A DNA stretch of 64,000 nt from Palaemon carinicauda (GCF_036898095.1 NC_090744.1:91317013-91381012); one strand, 5' to 3'; positions 10,533 to 23,139 are shown, numbered from the stretch's first letter. Notes: a model not told the origin generated them from the sequence alone. Program-made: numbers and translations.

Positions 10533-11616
10533 TTAACCCCCTGGTAATCCGATGACGCGTGAAAATATTTATTACCGTAAGTAATCTGATGACACGAATT
10601 GCAGCGTCGTACGTAACTTATTTTCTGGGGAAATTCAGTGTAAATACGTGAGTCACACGAGGAAAACAAAACTCACACCACAATTAGGCAGATGGTTGAG
10701 GGACATGTGGAACCTAAAAGAAAAAGAGTAGTAGCTGCGCATGCGTGGTAGGCCTATGCTGATTTCCAGTGTGACCTTTTTTTCTGGATTTACACTCCCG
10801 TATAAAAAAATTCTAGGCGGGTTTGTACCATATATAAATAATTGCAATTTTCATGTCCCATATATGATTAGAAAGCATATTCGTTGTACTTTTATATGGT
10901 TTTGTAAAACAACATAAAAGCATTAACACTTCTATACATGAAATTTTATCGTAAAAGCACCTACAAGAAAATGGCAAAACTTACTCCGTTTTCTAACAGT
11001 AAATTGCTCAATATTGTTCCAATAATACATGTATTTTTTATTTATCAGCTTTATTGTAAATTTAATCGGCTTTATAATGATGTCTTTAAATTTTTCTTAT
11101 CTTTATTCATTACGTCGTAACAATGAAAAACGTCAACATAAGTAGTCGGAAAATCTGAAACTTTCGCTCTGATAAAGAAGCTATTTTTTATTCATATACA
11201 CCTCACTTACTAATACATTTATTGGAAAGAGGTTGTATCCATGTGAAATACTGTATCTACAATTTGCATGTCATTGTCCCAATGCACGGACAAATTATTC
11301 TTTAAAAATATAATTCAGGAAATGGGATAAGACAGAGGCGAATCTACATTATTTGTGACATAAAAAATCCTTAAACTTAGTTATTGTATTTTCTATAAAT
11401 TTCTAAAAAAGATTAAATTTTTTCCAAAAACTTCACGTTTAGTTCCGGTTGTGGGTTTTTTTTTTTTTACAGTACAAAGTTCAATCTATTGCCACTAAGA
11501 TGCAACAAACCAAAAGCCTTAATGTGTCACAGTTTGGACGTACCAATTTAAGAAAAAATATGCCATATGTGCTGTACCTCTCCCCGATTTTAAGGGCATA
11601 AGTGCCAAAGGGTTAA
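10533..11616. mobile_element. Candidate TTAA-flanked non-autonomous element
   Basis: TTAA at 10533-10536 is followed by CCCCCTGG, and GGG precedes TTAA at 11613-11616. This is the outline of a piggyBac-type insertion (TTAA target, ends beginning CCC). The terminal repeats match only weakly beyond the first bases (CCCCCTGGTAATCC against CCCTTTGGCACTTA), and no transposase is encoded. It may be chance. Confidence 0.3.
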
Positions 11617-11829
11617 GTTGTCATGGGATACATCATTGTATCTGGAAATATTCTCTAATTTTGAAATGTTTCAGTTTGCAGTGTTCTTCAAACAAATGAC
11701 CACATAATGTTCTGTGAAGAGAAAAAATAGTCCTTTGACTGTTAAGTAATGGTGTGTCAGTAACATTCAACACCCAGATTTCACCTTTCAAACAATATTA
11801 TATTGAAGTTCAGAATCATAAATAGGTTG

Positions 11830-12010
11830 CATGGACTTGATTGAGATGTTAGGGGGAGAAGATGAAGAGGGAGGCTGAGAATAAGATGGCAAGATAGGGT
11901 GAAGGATGATATGGAGAGAAGAGGTTTATTGGAAGAGTATGCCTGTGATAGAAGTCATTGGAAAGGGCGCATCAGGCAACCAACCTCTTAATGTAGGCAT
12001 AACGGGAAAG
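11830..12010 (+). pseudogene. LINE ORF C-terminal scrap
   Basis: About 11865-11985 reads RGRLRIRWQDRVKDDMERRG, then LLEEYACDRSHWKGRIRQPTS and a stop. The RRRWxDxVxxDMERxG pattern is typical of the C-terminal tail of RTE-like LINE ORFs in arthropods. Only this tail is present; the RT is missing. Confidence 0.55.
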
Positions 12011-13635
12011 AAGAAGAAAACTAGATTGAAATGTGATGTCCCGGTCTGATACTGTTTAAATTTTTTATCGATTTACGTCAACAAAATATTCGGTGGAAAA
12101 TTGATCGGTATGATTTATTTTAAGGAAAAATCAAGTTTTGTGAGATATTTGAAATTTTTATATATATATTGATAATTTATTATAATTTATTGTTGAAAAG
12201 ATTTAATCTTGTTAGGCGAGCAATATAGATCTTAATTGACTCCGACACATAGGATAGTCCTGATAGGCAATTGGATTGCTTGTGAATAAGTTCTTCACTT
12301 AAAAATAAAAGCAAAATGTTTCCTTTATAAGTTAATGATCGCAACAGATTACTCATTAGTGCTTTTTGAAGTTAGGGGCAAATAACTACCAACATTGTAA
12401 AGTAAATGTTAGGTAATGCAGAAATTGATATGAAAGTACCTGACTGTATCAGAATTCAGTACTGAATACTAAATTGTGGAATACTTTTTAATTCTAGTTC
12501 TGTGATCTTCTTTTATATTCAGTCTAGATATCATTCAAGGTTTTTTTTTATTAATATTCAGTTTTGCTTACTGAGGAATGATTGCAATCTTTATTATATA
12601 CATGCAGTTTATAATCACTTATATAGCATATCTTATTGGCATACATATACAGTAATGCATGCACGCATACTATACTCGTGTTTTCGTGTATACGCTACCG
12701 AAAGTTACACGATATATTTTATACAGTATTTAGCGAGAGGGATATGTTTTAGTTGAATGTTTACGTATGGGAAGTAATCAGGCAATTATTTTAACCAGCA
12801 AGTAAACCAATAACTTTTGAATAATTAGTGATTGGCTTATGCTTTTTTTCCCAATATAAATCAGTTATAGAGATGGTAATTTATGCTATTAATGCAGATG
12901 TACATGCACACATATGTACAAATATTTAAGCGTGTACATGTGAACATATATACGCAGTACAAATGCATACATATAAGGTGTTATATGTATTCGGTAGGAA
13001 ATGATACTGGGTTAGGTCTGAACTTCTCCCGCTGTGACTATCCTCCCCAGCTCCAGCGCCGAGCTTTACGGTCTAGATTTTTTTTTAATCTGAAATCCGC
13101 ATTTTTCCTCCTGTATTTTTCTTGTATTTTTCAATACAGGTTTTTTAAAGGCATTGATGCGTGCTTTCTTTGAGGTCTGCGTTATCCGCTGATCAAAACA
13201 ATTTATAAATTGAACAATACACGTACAAATGGTTTTGGGTTCAAGTGAAATATTTTTAGTTTTTATTGCTAAAAATGCCATTTTAATTAACATGGAATAC
13301 TATACTGTATATGTGTACAGATGTTTGTATATGTCTAATGTATTTATCCATGCATATACAGCTCATCCATGTATACACATTTGTAAATTTACCTATAGTG
13401 TATAACAGTTACATTGATAATCGTTTATGTATTTGCAGATACAATGCTTTATAATATGAGCATCTACTGTAGGTGTACAAGAGCAAATTTCAATATTCAT
13501 TCTTTATATGTATGCATATGTATGTGGTAATATCACCGTATGTTCACTCTTTCATACACCTATGTATGTTTGTATGTGCCATTTGCCTTCCATAATATTT
13601 ATATATAATAGTAACAAACCCAGTGTTATATACAT

Positions 13636-13681
<46 letters not shown>

Positions 13682-14342
13682 CTTTAATTCTTATTCGTAT
13701 GTATTTTATAGGCTACCCCCATCGAACTGGAATAGTTATTGAAGAAATTTTACCCAGTATTTTTATAGTTCATAGTTCCGATAGCAAGACACACGTTTTG
13801 TGCAGTGGAAACTTTCTCTGGTGTTTTATCTTCATAATTATAGTAATCACTGATCATTGCATCAATGAAAATACAGTACCAGCTCAGTAACGTTGAGTTT
13901 TTATAAAGTGCATATTAGTAGTCATTCACCTCCTTTTAACTTCCGTAGCCCAGAGAAAGCTCACATTGCACCCTCGTAGGTCATGAATACATTTCCTGGT
14001 GCTTGCTGCTATATATTGAGGGAAAATAAGCAATAAGTTTTTAGCCATTCGCATTCCCCTAAAGTAAAGGTGTGCAGTTATACAGACAAAGAATCCAGGG
14101 TATATTTATATATAGTGGTTGGACAGGAGGATTGGAATCTGCTTCATAGAAATACACAGCGAGTCAATATGTGATGTTTGATGCTAATAAGTTCACCAGA
14201 GGTTTAATGTTGCATAAAGAAGAAAATCCCATAGTATGACCAACTAAGGCTTACCAGTTTCTACGTTTACATACATTTCATTTTGGTTTAAGAGGCCTCT
14301 TGTAACTTCTGTTGAAGTATGACTAACTGACTCTCATATTAG

Positions 14343-14346
<4 letters not shown>
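12011..14346. other. A+T-rich intron, no gene seen
   Basis: A mixed AC/AT microsatellite lies at about 13632-13682. A short G+C-richer patch at about 13020-13075 has no readable content. The ORFs here are short and without motifs. Confidence 0.5.

Positions 14347-14410
<64 letters not shown>
14347..14410. repeat. (CT)n microsatellite
   Basis: 64 bp of uninterrupted CT repeat. Confidence 0.95.
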
Positions 14411-14416
<6 letters not shown>

Positions 14417-15596
14417 TAATTTATTAGTTGGAATAAAAGCATTGCTTACTTAGCTCCTACTCTTTTTCCCTAGGCTTAACCCTCAGATTTTTCTTTCTTT
14501 ATAAATATTATTGGATATGAGGACATTGTTTTCTCGATTGCTTCATCCTTTATTATTTCTTATATTTGAAATCCTGTATCGATCGTTGTTTATCATAGAA
14601 TATCAAATAACTAGTGAACCTTTTCGAGTACAATATGATATTTAGATTTAACCGAACCTGTTATTGTACCCATCTGGTACTCGCCAATGAGGTGTTACCT
14701 ATGGAAGAATATCCCTGTGAATAAATGTGTTCATATCTGAACAGTAACATTATATGGAAAAGCTAGTAACATTATTATTATGATTATGACTATTATTAGT
14801 AGCTAAGCCACAATCCTAGTTTGAAAAGCAGGATGTCATAAGCTCTATGACTCTAACAGGGAAAGTAGTCCAGTAAGAAAAGGAAATGAATAAACTCTAT
14901 GAAAAGTTTTGGATAAAGTATGTGAAAGATAAAGGTCAGTAATGTTGAAATTTATATTGTTAGATATAAACTATGAAGAGACTCATGCCAGAATGTTCAA
15001 CATAGAAAACATTCACTGTATGTTTTAACTTATGAAGTTCCACCAATTCAAGTGACTGATTATGAAGATGATTTCACAATCTGGTCATAGCTTGAGTAAA
15101 ACTTCAAGAATATTGTGTAGTATTGAGCTTTATAATGGAAAAGGCAAGAAAGACTGCATACTTAGTACTACTCGAAGAATAGTAGTGTGGGAAGATCTGA
15201 ATACAAAGGATAATCAGAATTATAAAAAAAAATACATATGCAATATGCAAAAAGAACTACCTGAATGATGGTGACAGAGGTTATGTGCTGATCAAGAATA
15301 AGAAAAGTTTAATTGACCGCAAGTTTTCTGATGACAGTCAGTAACTTAAGTCATGGTAGATTGATCAATGAAAATCTTACAGAACTTTCTCAGTAAGCCA
15401 ATTTCTTGTACAGTTACAGAAGAAACAGACCGAATGTGTATCTTGAGTTGTATGTTGTATGTTGTAAAAGAAGAATTATCACTGCAGAGATCTGGATGTT
15501 TGGGAGCCACTGTCCTCGACCTACTTACAATCTTAGTTCAAGTTTTATCAGGATTCAACTTCATGCCCCATAGTTTGTGCCATGCACTAATTTTAT

Positions 15597-15836
15597 CTAG
15601 ATCCTTGTTAAGGAATTCACCAACTCCAGATCTACATTATGGAGATAGAATTCAGGCAGAGCATCATCATCTGCATATGTAATAAACTTGTTTTCTAGAC
15701 CAAACCACAAAATGTTTATATACAGTACTATGAAAAGTAATGGTCCAAGAACACTACCCTGAGGAACACCTGATATCACATTCCTGTACTCACTATAGTA
15801 CCCATCAACAACAACTCTTTGCAATCGATTACTCAA
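15597..15836 (-). pseudogene. LINE reverse transcriptase fragment with YADD
   Basis: This 79-residue reading holds GVPQGSVLGPLLFI (RT motif B region) and ITYADDDAL (motif C catalytic site), followed by LVNSL. It is the palm of a non-LTR reverse transcriptase. It is separated from its upstream part (15866-16102) by a shift. Confidence 0.8.
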
Positions 15837-15865
15837 AAATTTAGATTGACTTTGGAAACAAGGGG

Positions 15866-16102
15866 CTAATGATTAACACTGTTAAAGGCAATACTAAAAT
15901 CAAGGCCATTCTTGTGAACATCCTCACCACAATCAAGGGATTTTTGCATAGCTTTGGAAAATGTTTTGGAAAATGTTAGATAGCCATCACATACTCCTAG
16001 GCCTTTGCAAAAGCCAAATTGCAAACTAAGGAATAGATTATTACCTTCAGCATACCTATTTAGACGTTTTGCCAAGACGTAAGAAACTTTAGTTAATGTC
16101 AA
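15866..16102 (-). pseudogene. LINE reverse transcriptase fragment, motif A side
   Basis: The reading contains QFGFCKGLGVCDGYLTFSKT and ends LDFSIAFNSVNH and a stop, corresponding to RT motif A (LDFSxAFDxVxH) with Asn in place of the usual second Asp. It continues into the YADD fragment after a shift. Confidence 0.75.
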
Positions 16103-16105
16103 AGT

Positions 16106-17497
16106 TATTTAAATTAGACAGTGATCAGATTAGCAGGGCTAGAGCTACCACAAACACATTTACCCAGTGGAGTAACATTACTAATTCTTCAACAAATGCA
16201 AAAAGAAAAGAAAACTTCTTGCTAACTTGCAAAAGGTAACACAACTTAAGGGAGCTAAAAATCCTTATAAGGCTTGATGTGGTGAATGCGTTTTATAATT
16301 GATCAGATTTTCTTTCCTACATGACTGTGTGATTTTGTGTTAGTATCATATTTTTGGAGGATTAAAAACTAGCTTATCTTTCATACATAGCTCTATTTAG
16401 CATTGATTTATTGAATGCAATATCCATAATCAGATTCTAAGTTGGAAATTGGTAAACTTTATCAAATTCATAGTTGGAAATTGGTGAACTTTACTATATT
16501 CATGGTTGGAAATCTGTGAACTTAATTGTACTCGGTTAGAATTCAGTGTTCATAGTTAGAAATGGGCGAAGCATTAAATTAGTTGCCAATCTGTGAACTT
16601 TATATTGAGTTAATTCACTATACCATTGACATTTTGGATTCAAAAGATCATGATTGAAAGGTATAGTTTTTAAAACATTAAGAGACTTATTAATTGGCAA
16701 AATACGAGAAAACTAATTTTGAGACCTTTTCAATTAGTGTGAAGTGATGATCTAGTAGTGCAAGTCTGGTCACGTACACTTTTTCAAAAACTAGTTCTTT
16801 TATGTGAAGTTTAGGCATGTGGTATTACTTGACAGTTTAATGACCACGGGCTTAATATGCTCAACTCTTATTAAGAATTTCATTGACCCTGTCAGAAAGC
16901 TTTTGGAATATTTCAGTAACTTGATGCCCTATCTTTAAGGGGTCTTACCTTTGTCAGTAATCTTACGCTTAGAGAACCTTCCTCATATAGCAGTTTTAAT
17001 AAGTTGTGGCTTATTCTTTTACTCTGTCATTCATTTTTTTTCTGCTCTTCCATTTTTCCTGTTTACCTGTTACTTTGGTCATTTTGTCTTTCTTTGGAAA
17101 TTGCATAGATTTTAGTGACAGTCAAAATTCTTTTCCTTGACACTGGCCCTGTTAGTCGATGTGGTTACCCAGTAGCCTATTGGTGATAGCATGCCATTTT
17201 CTCGCCTTTATATAATCCTTCAAGGTATTATATCTGATTTTGGGGCTCTCAGAATTAATCTCGCTCCGCTGTGCACATGTAGAATTGTGTTGCATTTGGA
17301 GATATATCGAGTATGGGAGAGGAGCAGGGGCTTAAAACAGTGAGCTATTATATCTTCAGTTTTATAAAGCTAAACTTTTGCAGTTGGCTTACGATTCTTA
17401 TTTTTGCGCTGTGTAGGATATCGATTTGTTACTGATGACGATTACTGTACACTTAATAGGGGTAGCCTTTATTTCTGTATGAATATTCATCACATAT
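16106..17497. other. Intron, no gene seen
   Basis: A+T-rich. About 16440-16610 has a loose repeat of TTGGAAATTGGTGAACTTTA-like units (at least three diverged copies). No coding content is recognised. Confidence 0.5.
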
Positions 17498-17692
17498 ATT
17501 TGTACCGTAACCGAAATACAAACCACGCTATTTACATTGGGTATTACTTTCGGCGTAGCTGAAATGACGAGCCATTAGATTTTAACAAGGGTTTCCTACC
17601 CCGCGCTAGTTAATAGGGGTAGGGGGAGGGGTAGCTTGCTACCCCTCCCTCCCTCACACACCGGTGAAATGTCTCACTTCACTTTTGGCTCG
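17498..17692 (+). repeat. DIRS-B left inverted terminal repeat
   Basis: Begins ATTTGTACCGTAACC and ends around GTCTCACTTCACTT. Its inverse is at 24672-24882 and its outermost bases are complementary to about 24530-24575. Confidence 0.85.
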
Positions 17693-19729
17693 GACAATGG
17701 ACAGACGTGCCTGTCTTTGTTCTCGCTTGGCAGCCATTATTTGTTTTGTCTTTACTTAATCACTTACTTTTCTTTTACTCAATATATAAGTAAACATTTT
17801 TTCGTGTTTATGTATATATTTGAGTATAGATATCAATAAGTTTCCTTTTCAGTGTTCGTGCTTGTGTGTGTAGTGTGCGATATCTCCGTGTAGCCCTCGG
17901 CAGTTAGGCCACCATGGTGTAATTTCATGGGTCGCGATCGAGCTTGACTACGGTCTTTCTCTCTCTCTCTCTCTTTGAGGTCGTTCACCCTTTTACTACG
18001 TTACCTTTACTACGTCTGAGTAGCTTCCTTCCCGTGTGGGTGGGGTTGCTACGCCGTACGTTTTGTCTCAATTAGTTTATGAATCTAATTGTATTTGTTG
18101 ATTTTTCAGCTTTTGTAGAACGATTCCTTTCGGGTTTTTCGTTCTTTATTTAGTGTTCAATCATTTTTAAATAACAGAATTACGTAGTTACATAGTTACA
18201 TAATTATAATTGTTATAATTCTGTGTTGGTTACAGCTCTCCTTCCGTGAGTGTAAGTGGTTGTAAGGGCATGTGCCTGTTGTGTAATTCTTGGGTTCTTT
18301 TCCCTCGGGATTCCTCTTCGGAGCCTTCCCGGGGGAATGAATGTTAACTAATGATTTTTGTTTTTATTTTTCACAGTTACCGATCCAGTTCGTTTCTGTA
18401 ATGTGACAACGGAGTGAGCTGTCTTGTTGAGGCCTGGGGTTTCGGCTGTTGCTGCCTCCCCTATAGATCTTTGTCAAGGGCGTGTCTCCTTCTCCTGGAA
18501 GTACTCCCGTGACGATTGACAGCTCTCCAGTTCATTTTAGAACACTCAGGAGGCTCGCCTCCTTGGCTGGGTAACTTTCCTTCCGACGGAAGTTTTCCTG
18601 TCCAGGCTTGAGTTTTTTCCCCTTGGGGGGTTCTCCTCTTACCTTTTTTTTTTTTCTGCGAATATGCTCTTGGTGCTGAGCGGTCACCTGCAGTTACGCT
18701 CGAGGGGCTGGGCAACTGCAGGAGCCCCTCTTCAGAGGATTGCTCTTTTTAAGTCACTGGCAGACCCGTCTCTTCTACGAAGTGCTTCTCTTTCGTTCGC
18801 GAGGGAGTGCACTCATAGAGACACCTCTTCGGAGGACTCTTCTGCTGTTGTTTCTGTTGGCCGCCTTCGCCGTGAGGCTCACCGTCCGCTACGTCGTAAG
18901 GGCCTCCCGTCTCCCTATAAGGGTGCTAAGAGGCGCCTTTTTAAATCTTCTCCGTATGCAGCCTGCAGCTCCTACCTCCTTAGATCTTCCTGTTCGCCAG
19001 CACTCTCCTGTTCGTCAGCGCTCTCCTGATGATCATCGCCCACTGCTGCTGTTCCTGTTGTGCACCCTGCGCACCATCGGTTTCCTGAGCGCTCTATATC
19101 TCCTGCTCGTCAGAGCGCACCTGCGCTTCCAGTTCCTGATTCGCGCTCTGTGCGCCCACCTTCGCCCGCGCGACCTAGAACTTCGGTTCAGGTCTTGGAC
19201 AAGGACTCTTCTTCTCCTCGCCCTCGCGATCCGGCTTGTCAGCCTGCTCTAGCGCAGCAACGCTTGCGGTCGCCTACGCATGCTTCTAAGCTACTGTTCG
19301 CACAGGATTCCACGCGTCGCCCTTCTGCTTCGATCTTCCACGCGTTACAGGTCCCCTGGACACCATCAGTAGCGATCTAGCGCTCGCCTGCTGTGGACGA
19401 TCTCCGGTAGCTAAGTCATGCCGTAGATCTTCCTCCTGCTCGCCAGCGCTCACCTATACTTCTGTCCTTCCATGCGCCAGCGCACATCTGCGCGCCCTTT
19501 CCTGCCACGCACCAATGGGCGCCAACAGTTTTTCCTGACCTTCCAGGATCGCCTGATTGACAGCTCGCATCAGCGCTCACCTTCCTGATGCACCTGCGCA
19601 ACTTCAGTTTAGCGCGATGCGCGCTAACCATCCCTAGTCTCTTACGCCTCAGCAATCTCCTACGCGCCCGCGTGATTCTTCGCCTGCGTGCTAGCGTTTT
19701 GTTAACGCACCACCGCTCGCTAACGCGCC

Positions 19730-19870
19730 GTCGCTTGCCAACGCGCCATCGCTTGCCGACGCGCCATCGCTTGCCAACGCGCCTTCACTCGCCTACGGGC
19801 CATCGCTCGCCAAGACGCGCCATCGCTCGTCAACGCGCCATCGCCCGCCTACGCGCCATCAGTCTCCCGA
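19730..19870 (+). repeat. 18-bp minisatellite in DIRS-B gag region
   Basis: About seven units of the type CATCGCTTGCCAACGCGC, one of 20 bp. An 18-bp unit keeps the frame, so in one frame it encodes a six-residue repeat (RHRLPT). Confidence 0.85.
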
Positions 19871-20001
19871 CCGCCTGCGCTCGCCCGCGCGCCCACATGC
19901 CTTCGCAACCACATGCCCACGTGCCCGCGCGACTGCACGCCCACGTGCCTGCGCACTTGCGAGCATGCGCGCCCGCGCACATGCGCTCCATTGTTCGCCC
20001 A

Positions 20002-20140
20002 CGCGCGAACCAACGGTATTCCATCGTGCGAACCAACGCTGTTTCATCTCGCGAACCAACGGTGTTCCGTCGCGCGAACCAACGGTGTTCCATCGCGCGA
20101 ACCGATGGTGTTCCATCGCGCGAACCTACAGTGACCCATC
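20002..20140 (+). repeat. 23-bp minisatellite in DIRS-B gag region
   Basis: Six units of the type GCGCGAACCAACGGTGTTCC plus ATC. As 23 is not a multiple of 3, each unit shifts frame, which spreads the same DNA over all three frames (NQRC, REPTVF and TNGVPS readings). Confidence 0.85.
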
Positions 20141-21419
20141 GCGCGAGCGCCGGCGCGATTCCAGCAGTAGCCATTGCTTGCCTACGGGTCAGCGCTCGCC
20201 TGTGAACTTTCGGATTCTGACCACCAGCTCTTGCCCTTCCTACCACGCTCGCCCTCCTTCTGCGCACCCTCGCGTACTTTCGTCTGCGCTCCTGCGTACC
20301 ATCGCGCGAGCGCCAGGGCGATTGCGACCGCGATTCCCGTCAGGGTTTCGCAACACGGCCAGCCTGGCGAGTCTTCTGGAGCGTATTTCCTGAACACGGT
20401 CTTCACCCAGTAAACGCAGAGCATGGCACATGCAAGAGCAGGAAGAATCTTCAGGGAGGTGTGAGCAACATTCTTCTTTCCAGAACCTGGGTTAGCCCTT
20501 CCTCGTCATTCCCTGGAAGGTTCTTGCCAGGGAGCTTTCCGTTCGAGATTTCTCCCTCGGTCAAGGGGTGACTGGTTTAGCCCTTCCTCTTCTCCATCTC
20601 GTGGAAGGGGCTTACCAGGTCCTTTCCCTCCTCAGTTGCGACCCGAGGTTTTGTGCAAGGACGCTCCATGAAGATCATGGGTACTTTCCTCCTCTCGGGC
20701 TCAAGCACCTTGACGTTTCGTCGCCAAGTTTCGAATTTGCGGGCAAACTCGATGTTGAAGCATCTAGACGCAGTGACCGAGGGTTCCTCTCAGGTGTCTC
20801 ATCTGTGGATGTTGACAAGCTCAGACACTCTTCCATCCTTGGGAAGAGCTTGTTTGAGCCCAAGGACAGAGACATGGACAGCTGTTGTGCGGAGGAAGTC
20901 GACTTCCGTTTTCACTCCTCCAAGTGAAAACCCTAGGGCCTCCGACGCCTCTTCATTCAGCCTCGTCAGCCTAAGTTATCGGACCGGCTACGGCTGCTAA
21001 GACAAGGTGTACAATAGCAGTCCCCTCCTGTCAGGGACAGGTAGCACGGGAGGCTCTCCCGGGGAGGCATAATCCTAGAGGGAGTAGCAGAGTTCACAAA
21101 CTCTAGGATTGGCAACCCCCCTTGCAGGTCTCACGCTGGGGGGATGCCTAAGGTTACTCGTCCGGATAACAGCTTCCCGATGCCGATTCCTGCACGGTCT
21201 CCATGATCAGCTAAGGATATCGCGCCTCGCTCTTACCATCTCTCCGTCACTGTCAGCGAATCCAGTGTCACTGAGCCTCTATGCCATGGGGTCAGCAAGA
21301 GGTTTGCCCGTTGGGCAGAAGGATCCATGCCTTAGGAGAAGGTCCTCCATAGGGTCGTTGACGGCTTCCCCCCCCCCACCCCCGGCTTCTTCAGTCGCTC
21401 CTTTCTTCTGGGAAAGTAT

Positions 21420-21845
21420 CTGAGACGGTAGTTCCGTCGCCGACCTCTCAGCTCTGACCAAGTTTGTCAAACAAACTTCATCCAGCGTGGAACAGCAGAG
21501 TCGATCAGGCTGGTAACGAGGCTGCAGGACTCCTTAGGCCCTGGATCGGGAGGATGGGTACTTCCAGGTTCCATTCCATCCATCTTCCAGGAAGCTCTTG
21601 GAATTCAGCCTACACTACAGGTGTTCCTGCTTAAGATGCGGTGTGGCGATCCCGCCGCGGCATCGCAGGTTTTTTTGCCCAGAGAACTCTCCCTGCTTTC
21701 CTCATGGCCGCTCAGGAGCAGGCTTCCACCTCCTTTGCTTTTTGGAGGTCAGGTCAACTCCGGTAGGCTTGGGTTCGACCTTCTTCGGCACCGGGACAAG
21801 CTTCCGGGTCTTTACCAAGAGTGTGGGATCATGGTAATTTGCTAG
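21420..21845 (+). pseudogene. DIRS-B reverse transcriptase remnant
   Basis: SVADLSALTKFVKQT (about 21436-21480) corresponds to the finger region. LDREDGYFQVPFHPSSRK (21541-21594) is RT motif A with Asp at 21553. GTSFRVFTKSVG near 21800 is the motif B side. The YLDD region expected next is missing; the 5S rRNA sequence stands there. Confidence 0.7.
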
Positions 21846-21897
21846 GAGCCTTCTCTACTTCTGCCTCAACATCTGGAGTATCTAGCCATGATATTGA

Positions 21898-22016
21898 GTC
21901 AACGGCCATACCATGTTGAAAACACCAGTTCTCGTCCGATCAGCGAAGTTAAGCAACATTGGGTCTGGTCAGTACTTGGATGGGTGACCGCCTGGGAACA
22001 CCAGATGCTGTTGACT
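21898..22016 (+). rRNA. 5S ribosomal RNA sequence embedded in DIRS-B
   Basis: A complete 119-nt 5S rRNA sequence. The ends GTCAAC and GTTGAC pair as helix I; CCGATCAGCGAAGTTAAGCA and GGATGGGTGACCGCCTGGGA match conserved internal parts that overlap the Pol III internal promoter (A box and C box). No T4 terminator follows the 3' end directly, and the copy is single and inside a dead transposon, so it may be a pseudogene although the sequence looks intact. It replaces the catalytic part of the RT. No poly(A) tail or clear target duplication is seen. Confidence 0.9.
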
Positions 22017-22019
22017 CCA

Positions 22020-22860
22020 TCTCCGAGCCTTCCCTTCAGTTGACTGTGGCAAGGTTGAGGAGAGTCGCAGTACCTGTTCTCGGTCAAGCAGAGCTTTCAG
22101 CCCTACCTTGGAACATTTCCTGGGTCTCTTTTCCTCATTGACCCGTCTAAAGTCCCGAACGGTCGTCTCAGGATAAGTTCCCTCTGAGGCGGCCCAAGTT
22201 CCGGTGGTATCAAAGCAACGATTAACCGGACTTTCTAGCCCCTATGGGACCAGCGGAACGTTTAGACCTGCAATGGGGGTTGACCTATGGAACCTCTTGA
22301 TGGGAGTGGATATTCTCGTCCTTTCCTCACATTTTGATGCTGTTCTCGGACTCGTCAAAGAAAATGGGGGGGGGGGCATGTTCCGGTTCAGGCCTATGGT
22401 CAGAACCTGAAGGGTACCTCCCCATCATTCAGGAAGGCTTAGTGGCCGTAGTCTGGCCCCTCTGCAGATCCTTCAGTTCCTGCCGAGTCGCTCCGTGTGT
22501 GACGACTTCATGGTACTGGCGTATTCCAACCAGCAGGGGACGCATTTTCATATCGTCGCATCTTGCAGTAGAGATACTGAGATGATCCGAGGTCCTCTCA
22601 ATACCACTATCAGCTCGCTCATACCGGGCAGAGGAATGTTCTTTCCGACTATCTGAGCAGAGCCTCGCAGATAGAGAGTACCTGGGGGTCTTTGGCCTAT
22701 AGTAACCAGCAAGTCCTGGCCTGGGGGACCTGATCGCGACAGCCTGGAACTTCAAGCTTCCGCTGTTCTTCCCCCCAATCTCAGACCCCAAGACTCTTTG
22801 GCAAGATGCTTTCCGGTGACGGTGGGACAACATCAACGCCTGCGTCTTCCAACCATTATT
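22020..22860 (+). pseudogene. DIRS-B RT thumb, RNase H and methyltransferase-like remnants
   Basis: LQLTVARLRRVAVPVLGQ-type readings after the 5S sequence fit the RT thumb. LFSDSSKK (Asp codon 22349-22351) is RNase H motif 1. NVLSDYLSRASQ near 22640 is the last RNase H motif. LPPISDPKTLWQDAFR near 22770 and WDNINA near 22830 match the post-RNase-H region of DIRS-A (SPLPDLTAAFEDAFQ and WDNLDVYAF). Frames change several times. Confidence 0.7.
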
Positions 22861-23139
22861 GTCTGTTGTGAATGGGTCTCAACAAGACCAGGTAGTCTGT
22901 CAGCCTTTCGATGGCCCTGAGAGCTCCGCTGTGACTTTACGCAGAACGGTTTCCGGACCCTCTGCTTCCCCTGACAGAACTCCCGGGAGAGCTTCTTCCA
23001 CGGCACAGGCTTCGCAAATAACCACACTACAACATCTTTCACGAGCCGTTGCATCGCTTCGGCTTCACGCCTGGAGACACTACGCCGCCTCCTCAAGAAG
23101 AGACAACCCGCTACAGTCATGGAACGGAGGTCGCGTCAC

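Larger units (their letters stand above)
14775..16105 (-). mobile_element. 5'-truncated LINE with RT remnants
   Basis: On the minus strand the RT is readable in pieces. About 16090-15866 has LNRYAEGNNLFLSLQFGFCK and LDFSIAFNSVNH. 15836-15597 has ISGVPQGSVLGPLLFI and the catalytic YADD. A later frame has DKISAWHKLWGMKLNPDKT near 15565, and HIRSVSSVTVQEIGLLRKF further on. The 3' end falls at about 14775 in an ATT-type tail. The same 3' region occurs at 30183-30620. The arrangement fits a Jockey/CR1-like non-LTR element; the clade is not certain. Stops and shifts make it non-functional. Confidence 0.75.
18500..21000 (+). pseudogene. DIRS-B gag-like remnants
   Basis: Gag-like pieces are spread over three frames. 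RKGLPSPYKGAKRRLF near 18900 is a plausible conserved basic stretch. About 19700-20140 is an Arg/His/Pro-rich region built from minisatellites. LKHLDAVTEGSSQVSHLW near 20760 resembles the compact C-terminal half of ORF1. I recognise no zinc-binding motif. Position before RT supports the call. No start or continuous frame can be given. Confidence 0.5.

Noticed and set aside
19830..20267. Minus-strand ORFs of up to 145 codons in the DIRS-B gag region
   Set aside because: G+C-rich minisatellite DNA is open on both strands by composition; no motif.
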